Part shown: positions 43,783-52,458 of the stretch, in pieces
How positions within the stretch are numbered: position 1 is the stretch's first letter
Layout of the letters: every line of letters begins with the position of its first letter
Source of the DNA: Acidobacteriota bacterium
Lineage (GTDB): Bacteria > Acidobacteriota > Terriglobia > Terriglobales > Acidobacteriaceae
Length of the DNA: 64,000 bases
Assembly: GCA_021846985.1 (NCBI GenBank)
Contig: JAJZVX010000017.1
Span: forward strand, 17,610 to 81,609
Direction: 5' to 3'
Notes under the pieces: generated by a model
Database searches by the model: none
Told to the model about the DNA's origin: nothing
What the model saw: only the letters and a program-made list of their open reading frames with translations
Made by a program: the position numbers and the translations under genes

Positions 43783-44094
43783 CTATCTCTGCTCCGCGAC
43801 GGCCGCGGGCGGGGCCGGCATGGGCACCGCCGAGGGCCCCAGTCCCGTGGCGGCGGCGGCCGGGCGGTGTTCGCTGTGAAGGACGGCCCGGTTGCTCACC
43901 ACGGTGGAAATGGCGTGCTTGAAGATCAACTGTTCCTGGCTGTTGTTCTCCAGCAGCACGGAGTATTTGTCAAAAGAACGAATCTTGCCGGTAAGCTTGA
44001 CGCCGCTTACCAGGTAGATCGTAATGGGGGTCTTGTCCTTGCGGACCGTGTTCAGGAAGGTGTCCTGAATGTTTTGTGCCGGCTTGTTTTCCAT
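43783..44094 (-). CDS. hfq: RNA chaperone Hfq
   Basis: A 103-residue Sm-fold protein that pairs small RNAs with mRNAs. The Sm1 segment [20 protein letters not shown] and Sm2 FKHAISTVV are present; the usual YKH is FKH here. A Pro/Ala-rich tail of about 30 residues follows. A ribosome site (AGGAGA) lies eight bases before the ATG. A candidate promoter (TTGAAA, plus-strand 44240-44245, and a weak downstream hexamer) lies about 110 bases upstream. Confidence 0.95.
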   Translation of the reverse strand: MENKPAQNIQDTFLNTVRKDKTPITIYLVSGVKLTGKIRSFDKYSVLLENNSQEQLIFKHAISTVVSNRAVLHSEHRPAAAATGLGPSAVPMPAPPAAVAEQR

Positions 44095-44427
44095 TTGCCG
44101 ATCTCCTGCCTTCTTTTGAGTGGTTGGATGTTTGGAACGAACACGAACGCGTGAAATGCGAAAGCCGCGGACGCGGCACCGGAACTCCCGGGGCCGAATT
44201 GCGCCGCAATGTGATCACCTTATCTGGAATTGGGCCGTATTTCAACCGCCGGCAGCTCTTTGGCCTGGTGCGGATGAACAATGACTCCCCATTCAGGAAA
44301 GATAGGCCTCTCGGCGGTATCGGGATCGGAGCGGAGTGCGCTCTCTTTGGGGTTTGTGCACGGAATGGCATATTTCGGGTTTGCGTTCGTGGGGCACGAC
44401 CGTTCACCTGGCTGGTACTATAGTCAC
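44095..44427. other. Divergent promoter region between hfq and the aminotransferase
   Basis: It holds the hfq leader on the minus strand and a TACTAT (44416-44421), six bases before the GTG start on the + strand. No gene was recognised in the remainder. Confidence 0.45.
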
Positions 44428-45618
44428 GTGAAAACCGCCCTCAGTTCCGCTCCGGGCGCCGCGCGGATTAGCCAGCCGGTGCCCATGCTGGATTTAAAGC
44501 GTCAGTACGCTCCCCTGCAGCAGGAGTTGCAGGAGGCGGTGGGCCAAGTGCTCGAGACGCAGCAATTTATCCTTGGCGAGTACGCCGCGGAGTTTGAGCG
44601 GGCGGCGGCTGGGCAACTGGGTGTGAAGCATGCGGTGGGCTGCTCGTCGGGCACGGACGCGCTGTGGCTGGCGCTGGCGGCGGCGGGCGTAGGGCCGGGC
44701 ATGGCGGTGGTGACCACGCCGTTCAGTTTTTTTGCGTCGGTCAGCGCCATCCTGCGCTCTGGCGCTACGGCGCTACTGGCCGATATTGAGCCGCGGACGT
44801 TCCATCTGGACGCGGCAGCCGTGGAGCGGGTGCTGGATGGGGAGCAGGGCGGAGCGGTGCGCGCCATTCTGCCGGTGCATCTGTATGGCCAGTGCGCGGA
44901 CTGGAGCGTCTGGGGCCGGTTGCGGCGGGAACGCGGCGTGCAGTTGATCGAGGATGCGGCCCAGGCCTGGGGCGCGGAGTGGCAGGGAGTGAAGGCTGGC
45001 GGGCTGGGAGATGCGGCGGCCTTCAGTTTCTATCCCACCAAGAATTTGAGCGCGGCCGGCGATGCCGGCATGGTGGCCACCAACTCGGAGGAACTGGCGG
45101 AGCGGGCGCGCATGCTGCGTCAGCACGGCATGCGGCGGCGCTACTATCACGACGAGATTGGATGGAACACGCGCCTGGACGGCTTTCAGGCGGCGATTCT
45201 TTCCGTCAAGCTGAAGTACATCGAAGGATGGAACCAGGCCCGGCGGCGGGTGGCGGAGCGCTATCATGCGTTATTTGCCGCCGCCGGACTGGCGGAGAGC
45301 GGAAGTTATCCCGAGCGCGGCGTGGTGTTGCCGGGCGAAGCTACGGGCAGCCGCCACGTGTGGCACCAGTATGTAATTCGCGTGCAGCGGCGCGATGCGC
45401 TGCGGGAGTTTCTGGCGGCGCGAGCGATCGGATCGGAGATATATTATCCCGTTGCTCTGCATATGCAGAAGGCACTGCGGCGCCTGGGATATGCCGAAGG
45501 GTCGTTTCCCGAGGCCGAGCGCGCGGCGCGCGAGGTGCTGGCGCTGCCCATCTTCCCCGAATTGCGGGAGGACGAGCAGGCCACCGTGGTGGCTGCGATC
45601 GCGGAGTTTCTGAACTGA
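44428..45618 (+). CDS. DegT/DnrJ/EryC1/StrS family sugar aminotransferase
   Basis: A 396-residue PLP enzyme that typically transaminates a nucleotide-linked keto-sugar for surface polysaccharide or glycan synthesis. It shows VPMLDLKRQYAPL, GCSSGTDALWLAL, VVTTPFSFFAS, LIEDAAQAWGAEW and the PLP Lys205 in FYPTKNLSAAGDAG. No sugar-synthesis partners lie next to it. GTG 44428 is chosen; ATG 44485 would remove only a short N-terminal stretch. A hairpin follows. Confidence 0.92.
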   Translation: MKTALSSAPGAARISQPVPMLDLKRQYAPLQQELQEAVGQVLETQQFILGEYAAEFERAAAGQLGVKHAVGCSSGTDALWLALAAAGVGPGMAVVTTPFSFFASVSAILRSGATALLADIEPRTFHLDAAAVERVLDGEQGGAVRAILPVHLYGQCADWSVWGRLRRERGVQLIEDAAQAWGAEWQGVKAGGLGDAAAFSFYPTKNLSAAGDAGMVATNSEELAERARMLRQHGMRRRYYHDEIGWNTRLDGFQAAILSVKLKYIEGWNQARRRVAERYHALFAAAGLAESGSYPERGVVLPGEATGSRHVWHQYVIRVQRRDALREFLAARAIGSEIYYPVALHMQKALRRLGYAEGSFPEAERAAREVLALPIFPELREDEQATVVAAIAEFLN

Positions 45619-45620
45619 CA

Positions 45621-45667
45621 GCGAGATTCCCAGGGCGCCGGATCGCATCCGATCCAGGGAATCTCGC
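45621..45667. terminator. Bidirectional hairpin between convergent genes
   Basis: GCGAGATTCCC and GGGAATCTCGC form a perfect 11-bp outer stem, enclosing GGATCG/CGATCC with a 4-base loop. It sits between the aminotransferase stop and the convergent secreted-protein stop. No long T-tract, so termination may be hairpin-led. Confidence 0.65.
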
Positions 45668-45675
45668 CCTGCGCG

Positions 45676-46326
45676 TCACGAGGCGGAGCTTTGCGCGCCA
45701 ATTGCCAGCGCCAACTCACTGCCGGCGGGGAGCTTGATGTCTTTCTTTCGGGTGGAAACGAGGGTCCCGGAGTTTTTACTGGCCACCCTGCTGTGCAGAT
45801 CGACGCCGGATACGGCTTCCAGTTCGTCGACTTGCAGCGTCTGATCGTTCCATGTGTTCGCGATCTGATCTCCGGGAGCTCCCGTGTTGTCGAACCCGTC
45901 TGCGCCCGACGGCGGGAACAGGCCCACAATGGTCGCCTTGATGGGAATGACTTTGCCATTTTTCAGCTTGGCATCCGTAAAGCGTAGTGTCAGTTTGGCC
46001 TTGCCGGCCATGTTTAAATCGTCTGCGGTCACAGTTCCTACGAGGATGGTGCCGGAGGGGAGTTCCGTGCCGTCCTTGAGGCGGGCTTTCATGCTGAGTT
46101 TGGCGCGAACGGTATCGCCCAGCATGGCTTTGCGCGCGTCAATAGAGCGGATCAGGGCGGCCTGCGTGGGCACCATCATGCGGGCCTCGTGTTTGCCGGC
46201 GATCTGCTGCGCTGTATCTTGCGTTGCCATGGACTGCCCGGGAGTTTTTGCCAGAGCTAACTGCGGGATAACATAAACCAGAGAAAGGGCTGCCAATGAC
46301 AGACACGCCGAGAGTGTACGTTTCAT
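45676..46326 (-). CDS. Secreted protein of unknown function
   Basis: A 216-residue exported protein. The signal peptide (LSLAALSLVYVIPQLALA) is followed by a beta-rich domain with IRSIDARKAMLGDTVRAKLS, ELPSGTILVGTV, KLTLRFTDAKLKNGKVIPIK and VGLFPPSG. The repeated 'promise a level, scale it, expose it' pattern cannot be tied to a family. ATG 46326 has AAGGAG nine bases upstream; a longer frame adds 26 residues. Confidence 0.65.
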   Translation of the reverse strand: MKRTLSACLSLAALSLVYVIPQLALAKTPGQSMATQDTAQQIAGKHEARMMVPTQAALIRSIDARKAMLGDTVRAKLSMKARLKDGTELPSGTILVGTVTADDLNMAGKAKLTLRFTDAKLKNGKVIPIKATIVGLFPPSGADGFDNTGAPGDQIANTWNDQTLQVDELEAVSGVDLHSRVASKNSGTLVSTRKKDIKLPAGSELALAIGAQSSAS

Positions 46327-46510
46327 GGGAAGTAACTCCTTCTTGTGTGAGGTGCGAACGTCTCCGTAATGCGATCGGGCGGAGGCAAGCCAGTGTTTCT
46401 GCATTTACTTAGACGGGCGATGAGCGCGGCAGTTATCGAAGGCAGGGAAGAAGCGGAGGCAAATTCCGCATGCCGGGCTGGTCCAGCACGCTTCCGCAAG
46501 CGTAACCGGC

Positions 46511-46533
46511 GCCGCCCGGCCTGGTCGGGCGGC
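46511..46533. other. Strong GC-rich hairpin upstream of nrdR
   Basis: GCCGCCCG and CGGGCGGC form an 8-bp stem with a 7-base loop. No T-tract on either side. It lies between the divergent secreted-protein gene and nrdR and may be regulatory or structural. Confidence 0.4.
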
Positions 46534-46590
46534 GGCAATTTCCGCTCTGTAACCTGATCGGTCCGCGGGCAGGTTAGGCCGCGGATGCCG

Positions 46591-46596
46591 TAGAAT
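46591..46596 (+). promoter_or_regulatory. Candidate -10 element of nrdR
   Basis: TAGAAT lies nine bases before the nrdR ATG with no ribosome site between, the same spacing as at hemE. A leaderless transcript is likely if this is the promoter; the -35 is weak. Confidence 0.4.
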
Positions 46597-46605
46597 CCAC
46601 AGTGT

Positions 46606-47073
46606 ATGAAGTGTCCGTATTGCGGCTTTGGGCAGGACCGGGTTGTGGATTCGCGCGAGGCGAAAGAGGGCGATTCGATTCGCCGCCGCCGCGAGTGTGA
46701 GAAGTGCGAGCGCAGGTTCACCACTTACGAACGTATCGACGAGATTCCCTATATGGTGGTGAAGAAGGATGGGCGGCGGGAGCGCTTCGACCGGCAAAAG
46801 GTGCTGAGCGGGCTGCTGCGCGCGTGCGAAAAGCGGCCCATCGCTTCGGGCCAGCTCGAGGCCATCGTGGACGCGGCAGAGACATTTCTGCTGGATTCGC
46901 CGGAGCGTGAGCGGACGACGGAGGAGATCGGCGAACTGATCATGCAGCAGTTGAAGGGGCTGGACACGGTGGCGTATATCCGGTTTGCGTCGGTGTATCG
47001 CGACTTCAAGGACGTGAGCGAGTTCAAGCAGGAGCTGGAAGGGTTGCTGGGCAATCGCCGGGGGCTGAAATAG
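46606..47073 (+). CDS. nrdR: Transcriptional repressor NrdR
   Basis: A 155-residue zinc-binding, ATP-cone repressor of ribonucleotide reductase genes. The N-terminal [20 protein letters not shown] and [13 protein letters not shown] hold the four zinc cysteines; the ATP-cone follows ([20 protein letters not shown]). No ribonucleotide reductase gene lies nearby. Confidence 0.97.
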   Translation: MKCPYCGFGQDRVVDSREAKEGDSIRRRRECEKCERRFTTYERIDEIPYMVVKKDGRRERFDRQKVLSGLLRACEKRPIASGQLEAIVDAAETFLLDSPERERTTEEIGELIMQQLKGLDTVAYIRFASVYRDFKDVSEFKQELEGLLGNRRGLK

Positions 47074-47276
47074 TCTCTGCTGCCGGGCGGACGGGAGCCG
47101 GCGGCAGGCGCGGAATCGTGGACGACGGGGGCGCAAACGCCCGGGCTGCGGCTCATAATGGTATGAACTTTATCGTCCTGCGGCTGCAGGGCCATGTGAA
47201 TTTGCGAAGATTGTCCAGAGCCGCGCGCGCGGGATGGGACCGCCGCTCAACAATCGAACCGAGGGAGGAATTGGCG

Positions 47277-48206
47277 ATGCAGGGGATGCATCCGCGTTTG
47301 GCGGTATTCCTATTTTCCGTAATTTTCTTTGGGACTGCCTGTGTCCATGCGCAGCCCAAGCGCGTGCCCACGCAGGACGGGATTGTCTATGGCGTGGCGG
47401 ACGGCGTGCAGTTGACGATGGACTACTACGCGCCCAAAGGGCCGGGGCCGCACCCGATCGCGGTGATCATTCACGGCGGCGGCTACCACGGGGGCACATC
47501 GAAGAATGGCAGCGAGGCGTATGTCGCGGATTTTCTGGCGCCGGCGGGCTATGCGGTGTTCAGCGTGAATTATCGCGTGGCGCCGCAGTGGCCTTATCCC
47601 TACATGGTGGAGGATGTGCAGCGGGCAGTGCGCTTTATTCGCTACCACGCCGGGGAGTGGGACGCTGATCCGAACAAGCTGGCGCTGGTGGGGGGATCGG
47701 CGGGCGGTTTTCTGAGCAACATGGTGGGGCTACTGGACGACGAGGGGTGGGCGGAGGCGCCAGACCCGGTAGACCGGGTGAGCGCGAAGCCGCAGGCGGT
47801 GGTGAGCCTTTATGCGCAGTCGAGCTTCGCATATGTGCCGCTGAACCAGGACGTGCACCGGTTTCTCGATCCGCAAATTGCGAAGCGGGGGTTGCAGGAA
47901 GCGATTCGCGAGGCCTCGCCGATTACCTACGTATCGAAAGACGATCCGCCGTTTTTGCAGATCATTGGCGACCAGGACGAGTACATTCCGCTGTCAGAGC
48001 CGGAGAACCTGAAAAAGGCGTTGAACAAGGTGGGCGTGCGGTGCGACATCATCGTGATTCCCGGCGGCCACCACGGCACGGAGGGATGGAACAAGCTGCC
48101 GGGCGTGCCGGACTGGGAGCGGGAGATGACCGAGTGGCTGAATGCGCGGCTGGACCACAAGGGGGCGATTGGGGCGGGGATCCGGCCGCGGACGGCGGGG
48201 GAGTGA
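47277..48206 (+). CDS. Secreted alpha/beta-hydrolase (BD-FAE/HSL-like esterase)
   Basis: A 309-residue enzyme with a signal peptide (LAVFLFSVIFFGTACVHA). It has the oxyanion motif HGGGYHGG, nucleophile GGSAGG, Asp in IIGDQDEYIPL and the His in IPGGHHGTEGW. It probably cleaves esters such as acetylated xylan or acylated sugars. The ATG has GAGGGAGGAA upstream. It begins 67 bp before the dehydrogenase gene and may be the first of a sugar-processing unit. Confidence 0.88.
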   Translation: MQGMHPRLAVFLFSVIFFGTACVHAQPKRVPTQDGIVYGVADGVQLTMDYYAPKGPGPHPIAVIIHGGGYHGGTSKNGSEAYVADFLAPAGYAVFSVNYRVAPQWPYPYMVEDVQRAVRFIRYHAGEWDADPNKLALVGGSAGGFLSNMVGLLDDEGWAEAPDPVDRVSAKPQAVVSLYAQSSFAYVPLNQDVHRFLDPQIAKRGLQEAIREASPITYVSKDDPPFLQIIGDQDEYIPLSEPENLKKALNKVGVRCDIIVIPGGHHGTEGWNKLPGVPDWEREMTEWLNARLDHKGAIGAGIRPRTAGE

Positions 48207-48273
48207 AGCCCGGCAGCGCGGGCGCGCGCCGGGTGCTGGCAAAGGAATGGAGTCGAGAAAGGGAGAACGAGGG

Positions 48274-49305
48274 ATGAAAGCGCTGCTCCTGACCGAGTAC
48301 AAGAAGCTAGAGCTGAGAGAGATGGAAAAGCCGCGTCCGGCGGAGGATGAGCTTCTGATCCGCATCCGGGCATGCGGCATCTGCGGCAGCGACGTGCATG
48401 GGTACGACGGGAGCACGGGACGGCGGCTGCCGCCGGTGGTGATGGGCCACGAAGCCGCGGGCGAGGTGGAGGCGGTGGGCGCGGCGGTGCGCAGCTTCAA
48501 GCCCGGCGACCGCGTGACGTTCGACTCCACGGTGTATTGCGGGAAGTGCTTCTATTGCCGGCGGGGACAGGTGAACCTGTGCGACGACCGCGAGGTGATT
48601 GGGGTTTCGACGCCGCAATTCCGGCGGATGGGGGCATTCGCGGAGTACGTGTGCGTGCCGGAGCGGATTGCTTATCAGTTGCCGGAGACGATGCCCTTTG
48701 CGCACGCGGCGCTGATCGAAGCGGTGAGCGTGGCGATGCATGCCGTGTCGCTGACGCCGATTGCGCTGGAAGACGCGGTGGTGGTGGTGGGCGCGGGGAT
48801 GATCGGTCTGCTGACGATGCAGGCGGCGCGGATGGCCGGCGCGGGGCGCGTGTTTGCGGTGGACGTGGACGAGGCGCGGTTGAAGATGGCGCGGGAACTG
48901 GGCGCGACGGCGGCGTTGAACGCGGCGGCGGGCGACGTGGTGAAGGCGATTGCAGAGCTGACCGGCGGGCGCGGCGCGGATATCGCGCTGGAATGCGTGG
49001 GCGCAACGGCGCCGGTGAAGACAGCGATTGACTGCGTGCGCAAGGGCGGAGAGGTGACGCTGGTGGGGAACGTGACACCGGCGATCGAGGTGGGATTGCA
49101 GTCGATAGTGACGCGGCAAATTCGTCTGCAGGGGTCGTGCGCGTCGAGCGGCGAGTATCCGGCCTGCATTACGGCCATGTCGCGGGGCGCGATGCGCGTG
49201 GAGGCGCTGCTGAGCGCGGTGGCGCCGCTTGAAGACGGTGCGAGCTGGTTTGAGCGGCTGTACCGGCGCGAAGCCGGGCTGTTGAAGGTGGTTCTGGAGC
49301 CGTAA
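48274..49305 (+). CDS. Zinc-dependent medium-chain alcohol/polyol dehydrogenase
   Basis: A 343-residue NAD(P) enzyme. It has the catalytic zinc site CGICGSDVHGYDG and GHEAAGEVEAVG, structural zinc cysteines in CGKCFYCRRGQVNLC, and the cofactor Rossmann segment VVVVGAGMIGLLTMQAA. Sorbitol, threonine or L-idonate dehydrogenases share this layout. It is followed after 11 bp by an SDR gene, an order like the idnD-idnO gluconate pair. Exact substrate unknown. Confidence 0.87.
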   Translation: MKALLLTEYKKLELREMEKPRPAEDELLIRIRACGICGSDVHGYDGSTGRRLPPVVMGHEAAGEVEAVGAAVRSFKPGDRVTFDSTVYCGKCFYCRRGQVNLCDDREVIGVSTPQFRRMGAFAEYVCVPERIAYQLPETMPFAHAALIEAVSVAMHAVSLTPIALEDAVVVVGAGMIGLLTMQAARMAGAGRVFAVDVDEARLKMARELGATAALNAAAGDVVKAIAELTGGRGADIALECVGATAPVKTAIDCVRKGGEVTLVGNVTPAIEVGLQSIVTRQIRLQGSCASSGEYPACITAMSRGAMRVEALLSAVAPLEDGASWFERLYRREAGLLKVVLEP

Positions 49306-49316
49306 GGAAGGGAATC

Positions 49317-50096
49317 ATGAACGAGTTATTTGATTTGTCGGGTCAGGTGGCGCTGGTTACGGGGACGAGCCGGGGATTGGGGCAGTACTTTGCCCGCGCG
49401 CTGGCGCGGGCCGGGGCAGACATCGCCATGACCAGCCGCGACAAGAGCAAGCTGGCGGCGTTTGCGGCGGAGATCGAGGCGCTGGGCCGGAAGACGTTTG
49501 CGGCCGAGCTGGATGTGCGGGACCATGCGAGCATCCAGGCGGCGGTGGCGGCCGTGGAGCGGCACTTCGGCAAGATCGACATCCTGGTGAACAACGCCGG
49601 ATGCAATATCCGCAAGCCGGCGCTCGATGTGACATGGGACGACTGGAACACGGTGCTGGACACGAATCTGCGGGGCACGTTTTTTGTGGCGCAGGCCGTG
49701 GCACGCGGCATGATTCAGCGCGGGTATGGGCGGATGATCAATATTGGCTCGGTGACCAGCGTATCGGGCTATGCGGGGCTGGCGCCATATGGAGCGAGCC
49801 GCGGAGGGACGAAGCAACTGACGATGAGCCTGGCCGACGACTGGGGCAAGCACGGGGTAACGGTGAATTGCCTGGCGCCGGGATGGTTCAAGACAGCGCA
49901 GAATAAGGTGCTCTACGAGAATGCGGCCTGGGTGGAGTACCTGACGGACCGGATTCCGGTGAAGCGGCCCGGGCGGCCGGACGATCTGGATGGGGCGGTG
50001 GTGTTTCTGGCCTCGGAGTCGAGCCGGTATATCACGGGCCAGACGCTGCTGGTGGATGGCGGCATTACGACGGGGGCGACGAAAGCTACCGTGTGA
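49317..50096 (+). CDS. SDR family oxidoreductase (gluconate/ketogluconate type)
   Basis: A 259-residue short-chain dehydrogenase. It has TGTSRGLGQYFARAL (cofactor), NNAGCN, the catalytic Ser with YGASRGGTKQL (Tyr and Lys) and the C-terminal VDGGITTG. It is closest in look to gluconate 5-dehydrogenase or ketodeoxygluconate dehydrogenase. The ribosome site GGAAGGGAATC overlaps the preceding dehydrogenase end. Together they may interconvert a sugar acid and its keto form, as inference. Confidence 0.9.
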   Translation: MNELFDLSGQVALVTGTSRGLGQYFARALARAGADIAMTSRDKSKLAAFAAEIEALGRKTFAAELDVRDHASIQAAVAAVERHFGKIDILVNNAGCNIRKPALDVTWDDWNTVLDTNLRGTFFVAQAVARGMIQRGYGRMINIGSVTSVSGYAGLAPYGASRGGTKQLTMSLADDWGKHGVTVNCLAPGWFKTAQNKVLYENAAWVEYLTDRIPVKRPGRPDDLDGAVVFLASESSRYITGQTLLVDGGITTGATKATV

Positions 50097-50197
50097 AGAA
50101 GCAGGGGACGAGGGAACTTGTGAGCTTGTGAAGTCGGGGCTGGGGAGTTGCGTGTTTGCGGGGTACAATGGCAGCCAGTGTTTTGCGGGGAGGTTCT

Positions 50198-50656
50198 ATG
50201 CGCAGGATGGTCTTGGCGGTGTGGGCGGTGGTGTTTGCGGGGCTGTGGCCGGCGGCGGCGTGGGCGCAGGGGGCTCCGCCGCAGGGCGGGGCGAATCAGC
50301 CCTACACGGTGGAGTACTACTACAAGTGCCAGTGGGGCCATCAGCAGGAGTTTCTCGATCTCTTTTTGAAAAACCACTTTCCGCTGCTGCGGAAGGTGGA
50401 GTCGACGGGACGGATTCTCGCGCTGAAGATCGAGGCGCCGGCGTACCACACGACGGAAGACGGGCGGTGGGATTACCGGGTGACCATCACCTACAAGAAC
50501 TCGACAGTGGCGACGACAGCGAACCCGGACGAAGAGGCGTTTATCAAGGAGCTGTGGCCGGACCAGGCGACCTACAAGCGGGAAGAACAGCGGCGGTTTG
50601 AGATTCTGCTGGCGCATTGGGATTTGCCGGTAACGGACATTACGCCGGCGAAGTGA
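50198..50656 (+). CDS. Small secreted protein of unknown function
   Basis: A 152-residue exported protein. A signal peptide (LAVWAVVFAGLWPAAAWA) precedes a compact domain with YTVEYYYKCQWGHQQEFLDL and RILALKIEAPAYHTTEDGRW. The fold may be a ferredoxin-like (dabb/NIPSNAP-like) monomer, not certain. GGGGAGG lies four bases before the ATG. It follows the SDR by about 100 bp and may share its transcript. Confidence 0.6.
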   Translation: MRRMVLAVWAVVFAGLWPAAAWAQGAPPQGGANQPYTVEYYYKCQWGHQQEFLDLFLKNHFPLLRKVESTGRILALKIEAPAYHTTEDGRWDYRVTITYKNSTVATTANPDEEAFIKELWPDQATYKREEQRRFEILLAHWDLPVTDITPAK

Positions 50657-50857
50657 GCCGGATGGGGCGGAGACAGGGATAGCAGTCCGGGCCGACAGGG
50701 AGAGGCGGAGGAGCTCTGTTGCCGCCGCGCTTCCGGGGGTAGGGCCTATGGCGGCGGCAGCAGCACAGTGGCCCGCGGACAACGGAAGGAGTGGAATGCC
50801 TTTCTGTTGCGGACCTGGCGGATTGCCGTGTATTTTCCGTTTTTTTTAGTTTCCAAC

Positions 50858-50957
50858 GGCGCTTCAGCGCGCCGCAGGCGGGTGCGTGGTTGAAAGCCAC
50901 CGCCTTCCGGCGCCGATCCTTCAGCCGGCGGTTAAGTCCTCCGGCTCACAAGCCACC
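50858..50957. repeat. Cluster of short palindromes
   Basis: Several 4-bp hairpins with tetraloops: GCGC-TTCA-GCGC (50859-50870), GTGG/CCAC (50886-50900) and CGCC-TTCC-GGCG (50901-50912), and further GC-rich mirror phrases to about 50957. It lies in the gap between convergent genes. It resembles REP-type intergenic elements; the gap also contains a T-rich run (about 50841-50848). Confidence 0.45.
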
Positions 50958-50976
50958 AGCTTGAGCGGGTGGTCGT

Positions 50977-52308
50977 TTAGCTTCGTACCAGCTTTTGCTG
51001 CAACTGTTCGAGGGTCTGGCCCTTGGTTTCGGGATAGAACAGGGCCACGACGATGAACTGGAGCAGGGTGAAGGCGGCGAAGAAGACGAAGGGCATGCCG
51101 GCGCCGAGGCGGGCGGCAAGCACAGGGAAGGCAAAGGCGATGAGGGTGTTCATGATCCAGTGGCTTGCGGATCCCACGCCCTGGCCCTTGGAGCGGACGG
51201 AGGTGGGGAAGACCTCGCCGATGTAGACCCAGATGACGGCGCCCTGCGACATGGAGAAGAAGGCGATATAGGTGACCAGCAGGGCAAGCAGGGCAGCCTG
51301 GTGGGTGTGGGAGATAAAGATCCAGGCGACGCCGGAGAGGCAGAGGAAGGTGCCGACGGCGCCGACGAGGAGGAGGCTTTTGCGGCCGAACTTGTCGATG
51401 ACCGACATGCCCACCAGGCAGAAGAGAAAGTTGGTGAGGCCAATGGCGATGGCCTGCAGATCGCCGGAGAGCTGGCTGAAGCCGGCGGCCTTGAAGATGG
51501 AGCCCTGGTAGTAGAGGACGGCATTGATGCCGGCGAGCTGGTTGAAGGCGCCGATGGAGATGGCCAGGAAGAGGGGGAAACGATACTTCCGGCGGAAGAC
51601 GGGCTCATGAGCGATGGCGTGCTCGGAGGTGAGGGCGGTCTGAATTTCAGCCAGTTCAGCCTGGGGATTGGGAGCGCCGGCCAGGGTGAGGACGGCGAGA
51701 GCGTCGCGCATCCGTTCACGGGCGGCGGACCAGCGGGGGGACTCGGGAATGCCGAAGAGGGCGGCGAAGAAGAGGAGGCCGGGGATCATGGCCACGCCAA
51801 TCATGATGCGCCATTCGAGGGGGCCGAAGCGGGCAAGGCGGACGAGGTAGTTGGAGGTGTAGCCGACGAGGAAGCCGGCGACGACGTTTAACTGGAAGAG
51901 GCCGACGAGGCGTCCGCGCCAGAGGGCGGGCGAAAGCTCGGTGATGTAGACGGGTCCGAGGACGGTGGCCGAGCCGAGGCCGAGCCCGCCCAGGAAACGC
52001 GTGACCAGGATCATGGGCCAGTTGACCGAGAGGGCGGTGCCGAGCGCGGCCAGGAGGTAGAGGGCGGCAGCGTAGCGCATGGCGGTGCGGGCGCCGAGGC
52101 GCTGGCCAATGACGCCGGCAACGAAGCAGCCGATGACGGTGCCGATGGTGGCGATGGCGACGGTGGCTCCCTTGCCGAAGTCGCTCAGGTGGAAGGCGCG
52201 GACGACGGGGTCGATGAAGCCGGAGACAGCGGCGATGTCGAAGCCAAAGAGGAGTCCGCCGACGGCGCCGGACAAGGCGGCCTTCATCAGGTAGGAGTTG
52301 GGTCGCAT
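50977..52308 (-). CDS. Sugar-porter family MFS transporter
   Basis: A 443-residue, 12-helix permease of the XylE/AraE type. It has GFDIAAVSGFIDPV, the RFLGGLGLGSATVLGPVYI helix, PESPRW in the central loop, the second-half GINAVLYYQGSIFK and VIDKFGRKSLLLVGA, and PETKG near the end. It imports a hexose or pentose. GGAGG lies nine bases before the ATG. It converges on the dehydrogenase/SDR unit and may supply its substrate. Confidence 0.92.
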   Translation of the reverse strand: MRPNSYLMKAALSGAVGGLLFGFDIAAVSGFIDPVVRAFHLSDFGKGATVAIATIGTVIGCFVAGVIGQRLGARTAMRYAAALYLLAALGTALSVNWPMILVTRFLGGLGLGSATVLGPVYITELSPALWRGRLVGLFQLNVVAGFLVGYTSNYLVRLARFGPLEWRIMIGVAMIPGLLFFAALFGIPESPRWSAARERMRDALAVLTLAGAPNPQAELAEIQTALTSEHAIAHEPVFRRKYRFPLFLAISIGAFNQLAGINAVLYYQGSIFKAAGFSQLSGDLQAIAIGLTNFLFCLVGMSVIDKFGRKSLLLVGAVGTFLCLSGVAWIFISHTHQAALLALLVTYIAFFSMSQGAVIWVYIGEVFPTSVRSKGQGVGSASHWIMNTLIAFAFPVLAARLGAGMPFVFFAAFTLLQFIVVALFYPETKGQTLEQLQQKLVRS

Positions 52309-52458
52309 GGTGGAGAGCCTCCGGGGTGCAAAGGAGGATATTACACAGCAGGGCGCGGGCAGGTAAACGCGCGGGCGGATTTTTGCCGGGCGGGTGACTT
52401 AAGTCGCTGAGAGGCGGGCGGAGGATGGGTAGGCTCAAGGCATCAGGAGGTTTTACCC

